The notes under the pieces are model-generated. The model was not told the DNA's origin, made no database searches, and saw nothing but the letters and a program-made list of their open reading frames with translations. From RGIG6919 sp045531905 (lineage in GTDB: Bacteria > Bacillota > Clostridia > Lachnospirales > Lachnospiraceae), in assembly GCA_045531905.1 (NCBI GenBank), contig JAZSEY010000002.1, positions 57,537-121,536 of the forward strand: a stretch of DNA of 64,000 nt. Reading direction: 5' to 3'. This document shows, one piece after another, positions 60,523-64,000 of the stretch. The position numbers were made by a program, and so were the translations under genes. Within the stretch, counting starts at the first letter, position 1. Every line of letters starts with the position of its first letter.

Positions 60523-61320
60523 ATGAATATATTTTCTGTTGGAGATGGCGAGGAATATGATTTAACAAGAGAAAATTATATAGCAAGAACGCATAAAAGA
60601 TTTCCATTTTATCAGAATCCTAAAAGGTATAAAAACCCATATTTTGCAATTTGCCCTGCATGTAATAATCCGATTCAGATTATTAATTTGTTTGGAGCAC
60701 AGTATGAGGAGGAACAAACAGGAAACACTACAATGCATGGAAGACACTTTATTAGGAATGTTGAGGGATTACCATTATATAATCAAGAAAACTATGATGC
60801 ATGTCCGATACACAATCCCGTTGCTTTTAGAATAAGACGAATTAGGGAAAATGAGCCTATTAATGAAGAAATACGGGAGTTAGTTGAAAATAATAGAAAT
60901 AAGTTAGCGACTGACATTAGAGAAATAACAGGTATTCTTTTAAAAAATGAAAGAATAAACAGCATTATAGATGATTATATTGTTGCGAGAGACTATTGTT
61001 ATACGCACACTAATAGATACAATATACCATACAGCATATTGTATACAAGAGAGGCAATTAATTTGTTTGGACAAAGAATAGATGCATCGGATTTGGGTGA
61101 AAGGATAACTTTGGCAATCAGAGACAACAGTAGATATTTTAGTGTTGAATCAGGGCGTATTGTAAAAACAGTAGAAGAATTTGTTTCTTTGTATTTATTG
61201 ATTGCTAATCATAGGGTACAAGGAAGTTCGCAATATATGACAATAAGTATTGAAGAAAGAAGTAATACTAATTATGTTTTATTTCAGGAAGAAATTGAAA
61301 TGAAACAGTATATATATTAA
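60523..61320 (+). CDS. Uncharacterised mobile-element protein with CxxC pair
   Basis: The 265-residue protein has CPACNNP near residue 45 and CPIHNP about 50 residues later, possibly one zinc site, followed by a long helical, charged region. No enzyme motif is visible. AAAGGAAGG lies upstream of the ATG. It stands between the two copies of a 53-bp repeat. Function unknown. Confidence 0.65.
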   Translation: MNIFSVGDGEEYDLTRENYIARTHKRFPFYQNPKRYKNPYFAICPACNNPIQIINLFGAQYEEEQTGNTTMHGRHFIRNVEGLPLYNQENYDACPIHNPVAFRIRRIRENEPINEEIRELVENNRNKLATDIREITGILLKNERINSIIDDYIVARDYCYTHTNRYNIPYSILYTREAINLFGQRIDASDLGERITLAIRDNSRYFSVESGRIVKTVEEFVSLYLLIANHRVQGSSQYMTISIEERSNTNYVLFQEEIEMKQYIY

Positions 61321-61340
61321 GGATATTCAAAACTTTTAAG

Positions 61341-61446
61341 TATTGGCACTGCTTCGCCCCTGACGATAAATCAAGGGGTTTGGCGGTGTCATTACTTATA
61401 TTCAGAAGTTCACTATGAGGATGGTAGAAATACCGTCTTTTTTTTA
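61341..61446 (+). ncRNA. Repeat copy B joined to a terminator, candidate small RNA
   Basis: Copy B (61341-61395) pairs within itself as GGCACTGC...GCGGTGTC and CCCC/GGGG. It is followed by GATGGTA-GAAA-TACCGTC (61420-61437) with a GNRA loop and nine T. The whole could be a small RNA of about 100 nt before the resolvase gene. No promoter is clear. Confidence 0.45.
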
Positions 61447-61475
61447 TTACACAAAACCGAAAGGAGATTAACATT

Positions 61476-62039
61476 ATGATTTATGGTTACGCAAGAGTTT
61501 CAACAAGAGGTCAGGCAAAGGATGGCAATAGCTTAGAGGCACAGGAGAACGCCCTACGGTCAGCAGGTGCTATAGAAATATATGCTGATGCGTTTACTGG
61601 TACAAAGACACATCGTCCTGAACTGGATAAGCTGATGGCTGTAATGCAATCAGGTGATACTATGGTGGTTACAAAGTTAGATAGAATCGCCCGAAGTGCT
61701 ACACAAGGCATTGAGCTTGTACAGAAGTTGCTGGATAGAGGTATCACAGTTCATGTTTTAAACATGGGGCTACTGGATAATACCCCTACGGGTAAGCTCA
61801 TTCGTAATATCATGTTGGCGTTTGCTGAATTTGAACGTGATATGATAGTCGAAAGAACTCAAGAGGGTAAGGCTATCGCAAAGCTGAATCCTGACTTTCG
61901 TGAGGGTAGACCTAAGAAGTTTTCCAAAGCACAGATAAATCATGCTCTTTCGCTGTTAAATGACTACTCTTACACGCAGGTAGTACAGATGACAGGTGTT
62001 AGCAAAAGTACGCTGATAAGAGCTAGGAAACAGATATAG
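61476..62039 (+). CDS. Serine recombinase (resolvase/invertase family)
   Basis: The 187-residue protein has the catalytic serine in YARVSTRGQ (Ser9), LDRIARS, FAEFERDMIVERTQEG and the C-terminal helix-turn-helix (YTQVVQMTGVSKSTLIRA). It belongs to the Tn3/Hin type, smaller than large serine integrases. It catalyses resolution or inversion at short sites; the target here is unknown. AAAGGAGATT precedes the ATG. Confidence 0.94.
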   Translation: MIYGYARVSTRGQAKDGNSLEAQENALRSAGAIEIYADAFTGTKTHRPELDKLMAVMQSGDTMVVTKLDRIARSATQGIELVQKLLDRGITVHVLNMGLLDNTPTGKLIRNIMLAFAEFERDMIVERTQEGKAIAKLNPDFREGRPKKFSKAQINHALSLLNDYSYTQVVQMTGVSKSTLIRARKQI

Positions 62040-62145
62040 TAAATCATATTAAGGTCTGTAGGATTTTTTCTTGCAGACCTTAAAAAATGCTTGTGATTGT
62101 TCCGATAACCGAATATACTAGAATATATATGCAAGGAGGTTCTCT

Positions 62146-62340
62146 ATGGAGTATTTAACTACAGTAGAATTATCTGAAAAGTGGAAAATATCACCACGAA
62201 GAATAGGCGTATTATGTTCTGACGGTAGAATTGATGGTGCAATCAAAAAGGGAAAAACATGGCTTATCCCTGCTGACTCAACCAAACCTTTGGATGCCAG
62301 AAAGAAACATGGAAATATTCAGACTAAAGGAGATAAGTAG
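62146..62340 (+). CDS. Small HTH (MerR/excisionase-type) DNA-binding protein
   Basis: The 64-residue protein has an excisionase-like winged helix (YLTTVELSEKWKISPRRIGVLCSDGRIDGAIKKGKTWLIP). It starts after AAGGAGG and ends two bases before hsdM. In several type I loci of Firmicutes such a gene precedes hsdM and may regulate it. A role as excisionase for the nearby resolvase is less likely, since serine resolvases do not need one. Confidence 0.8.
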   Translation: MEYLTTVELSEKWKISPRRIGVLCSDGRIDGAIKKGKTWLIPADSTKPLDARKKHGNIQTKGDK

Positions 62341-62342
62341 AG

Positions 62343-63929
62343 ATGGCAGTTACGGCTAATGCACAAGAGAAACAGGAACTCTTTAAGACAATATGGAAAA
62401 TCGCTGATGATTTGAGAGGTAAGGTAGACGGTTGGGATTTCAAAGCTTATGTATTGGGTACATTGTTCTACAGATACCTGTCAGAGAATATTGCGGACCG
62501 TATCAATAAGCAGGAGCGTGAAGCAGGTGATTCAGAATTTGACTATGCTTCTCTTACGGATGAAGATATTAAAGGTGTAGAGGGATTCAGAGAAGAGCTT
62601 ATTAAAGAAATTGGATTTTTTCTGTATCCATCACAACTATTTTGTAATGTTGTAGAGAACGCATCTAAGGATGAAAATTTAAACATGACCTTAGAGAAGG
62701 TATTTCGTAGCGTTGAAGAATCTGCAAAAGGTTCTGATTCAGAGAAGTGCTTCTCTGGTCTGTTTAGTGATTATGATGTAAACAGTAATAAACTTGGTGC
62801 TACTGTGCCAAAGAGAAATGAAACACTTGTTAAGTTGCTTACATCTGTTAAAGGTATGGACTTTGGAAGTTACACCGACAATACCGTTGATTTGCTTGGT
62901 GATGCTTATGAGTTCCTGATGGGCATGTACGCATCTAACGCAGGTAAGTCAGGTGGTGAATACTTCACACCACAGGAAGTATCTACGCTTCTTACGAAGT
63001 TAGCAATTATTGGTAAAGACAGAGTGAATAAGGTGTATGACCCTGCCTGTGGTTCGGGTTCGCTTCTTTTGAAATCTGCTAAGATTTTGGGTAAGGATAA
63101 GGTAGACCAAGGCTATTTCGGTCAGGAATTGAATGTTACGACCTACAACTTATGCCGCATCAATATGTTCTTGCATAATATCGGTTACGATAAATTTGAT
63201 ATTGCTAATGAAGATACATTAACACAGCCTATGCACTGGGATGAAGAACCGTTTGAGGTAATTGTATCTAATCCACCTTATTCTACAAACTGGGTTGGTG
63301 AGGATGATGTTACGCTTATCAATGACCCACGCTATTCACCTGCTGGCGTGCTTGCACCTAAGACTAAGGCAGATATGGCTTTTATTATGCATATGATTAG
63401 TTGGCTTGCTCCAAATGGAACTGCGGCAGTCGTATGTTTTCCTGGTATTATGTATAGGGGTGGTGCAGAGCAGAAGATTAGAAAGTACCTTGTAGACAAC
63501 AATTTTATTGATGCAATTATTCAGCTTCCGAATAATTTGTTCTTTGGTACAGGTATTGCAACTTGCATCATGGTTATGAAGAAGAATAAGGCTGACAACA
63601 ACATTTTATTTATTGATGCTGATAAGGAATGTATTAAGGACGGTAACAGTAACCGATTAACAGATGATAATATTGCTAATATCCTTAAATACTATACGGA
63701 TAGAATGGACGTTGACCATGCGGTATTGGTAGTTTCTTATGAAAAAGTTGTAGAAGAAAAGTATAACCTTAGTGTATCTACGTATGTTGAAAAAGAGGAT
63801 ACAAGAGAAAAGATTGACATAATAAAGCTTAACCATGACTTAAAAGGCATTGTAGAAAATGTTAACCGCCTTAGAAGTGAGATTGATGATATTATCGCTG
63901 ATTTGGAAGGCGGTGATATCAGTGAGTAA
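62343..63929 (+). CDS. hsdM: Type I restriction-modification methyltransferase subunit
   Basis: HsdM transfers methyl to adenine at the site read by HsdS. The 528-residue protein has the N-terminal helical domain, motif I DPACGSGSLLLK, motif IV NPPYSTNWV and the conserved GGEYFTPQEVS. It is complete and overlaps hsdS by 8 bases. hsdR must lie outside the window if present. Confidence 0.96.
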   Translation: MAVTANAQEKQELFKTIWKIADDLRGKVDGWDFKAYVLGTLFYRYLSENIADRINKQEREAGDSEFDYASLTDEDIKGVEGFREELIKEIGFFLYPSQLFCNVVENASKDENLNMTLEKVFRSVEESAKGSDSEKCFSGLFSDYDVNSNKLGATVPKRNETLVKLLTSVKGMDFGSYTDNTVDLLGDAYEFLMGMYASNAGKSGGEYFTPQEVSTLLTKLAIIGKDRVNKVYDPACGSGSLLLKSAKILGKDKVDQGYFGQELNVTTYNLCRINMFLHNIGYDKFDIANEDTLTQPMHWDEEPFEVIVSNPPYSTNWVGEDDVTLINDPRYSPAGVLAPKTKADMAFIMHMISWLAPNGTAAVVCFPGIMYRGGAEQKIRKYLVDNNFIDAIIQLPNNLFFGTGIATCIMVMKKNKADNNILFIDADKECIKDGNSNRLTDDNIANILKYYTDRMDVDHAVLVVSYEKVVEEKYNLSVSTYVEKEDTREKIDIIKLNHDLKGIVENVNRLRSEIDDIIADLEGGDISE

Positions 63930-64000
63930 GATAGAAAAATTGATTAAAGAGAAGTGTCCTGATGGGGTGGAATATAAAAAACTTGCGGAGATATGTGATA
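63922..64000 (+). CDS. hsdS: Type I restriction specificity subunit, 5' part only
   Basis: A GTG-started frame overlapping the end of hsdM reads SKIEKLIKEKCPDGVEYKKL, the common start of HsdS before its first target-recognition domain. The window ends after 26 codons. HsdS decides the DNA sequence recognised by the complex. Confidence 0.85.
   Translation, partial: MSKIEKLIKEKCPDGVEYKKLAEICD

Noticed and set aside
62051..62081. Hairpin AAGGTCTG/CAGACCTT after the resolvase gene, as a terminator.
   Set aside because: No T-run follows it on either strand, so it is only a weak hairpin.
1..64000. tRNA or rRNA genes.
   Set aside because: No cloverleaf or rRNA-like segment was seen; the T-box leader only mimics tRNA pairing.

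Overview
This looks like a chromosomal window from a low-GC, anaerobic, spore-former-related Firmicute, most likely a member of Lachnospiraceae (Clostridia). The evidence is gene content: gatB and gltX for indirect Gln-tRNA synthesis, a Trp T-box, an O2-scavenging flavodiiron protein, a giant 2-hydroxyacyl-CoA dehydratase activase, the sporulation protein YtfJ, DUF1292 and DUF5688 genes, strong AGGAGG ribosome sites and TTGACA-17-TATAAT promoters. No tRNA, rRNA, CRISPR array or intact insertion sequence was seen.

Layout. 0-14 kb: gatB, a DUF3800 gene behind its own small RNA, two GNAT enzymes, flavodiiron FprA, an HTH regulator plus hydrolase pair, a hybrid histidine kinase with a partner response regulator, and a threonine aldolase. 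Two copies of an undescribed small-RNA-like element lie at about 1.45 and 6.12 kb. 14-22 kb: a T-box controlled trpB with a trpA-like gene that lacks the catalytic residues, three related membrane proteins (two with zinc ribbons), a MATE transporter, hisC and DUF5688. 22-34 kb: cspA, TetR, a CheY-like protein, rarA, a SEC-C protein, gltX, a UvrD-like helicase, an MBOAT/DHHW O-acetylation pair and a 138-bp branched palindrome between convergent genes. 34-50 kb: a repeat-rich basic protein, the activase, a LysM protein, a rhomboid-like protein, DUF2953 and ytfJ, a second MATE, an amidase, an SOS-regulated small gene plus dinB, an HD-GYP protein and an alpha-amylase-family enzyme with a charged tail.

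50.5-64 kb is an accessory or defence island. It starts with a 210-nt structured RNA and a PBECR4 nuclease-like gene. Self-contained cassettes follow, most with their own promoter and terminator: a truncated WYL-type regulator; a HipA/CtkA-like kinase with a recombinase-tail protein and a 30-residue acidic ORF; AbiEi/AbiEii; an overlapping methyltransferase/HNH pair; a stub of a low-molecular-weight phosphatase; a HEPN protein; an XRE/ImmA pair; several short mobile-element ORFs; a serine resolvase; and a type I restriction system (HTH, hsdM, start of hsdS) that runs off the window.

The best candidates for undescribed biology are the paired promoter-hairpin-terminator RNA elements, the kinase/recombinase-tail/acidic peptide operon with an operator over its -35 box, the degenerate TrpA kept beside an intact TrpB, and the methyltransferase/HNH pair. 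All calls come from reading the sequence; no database search was possible.
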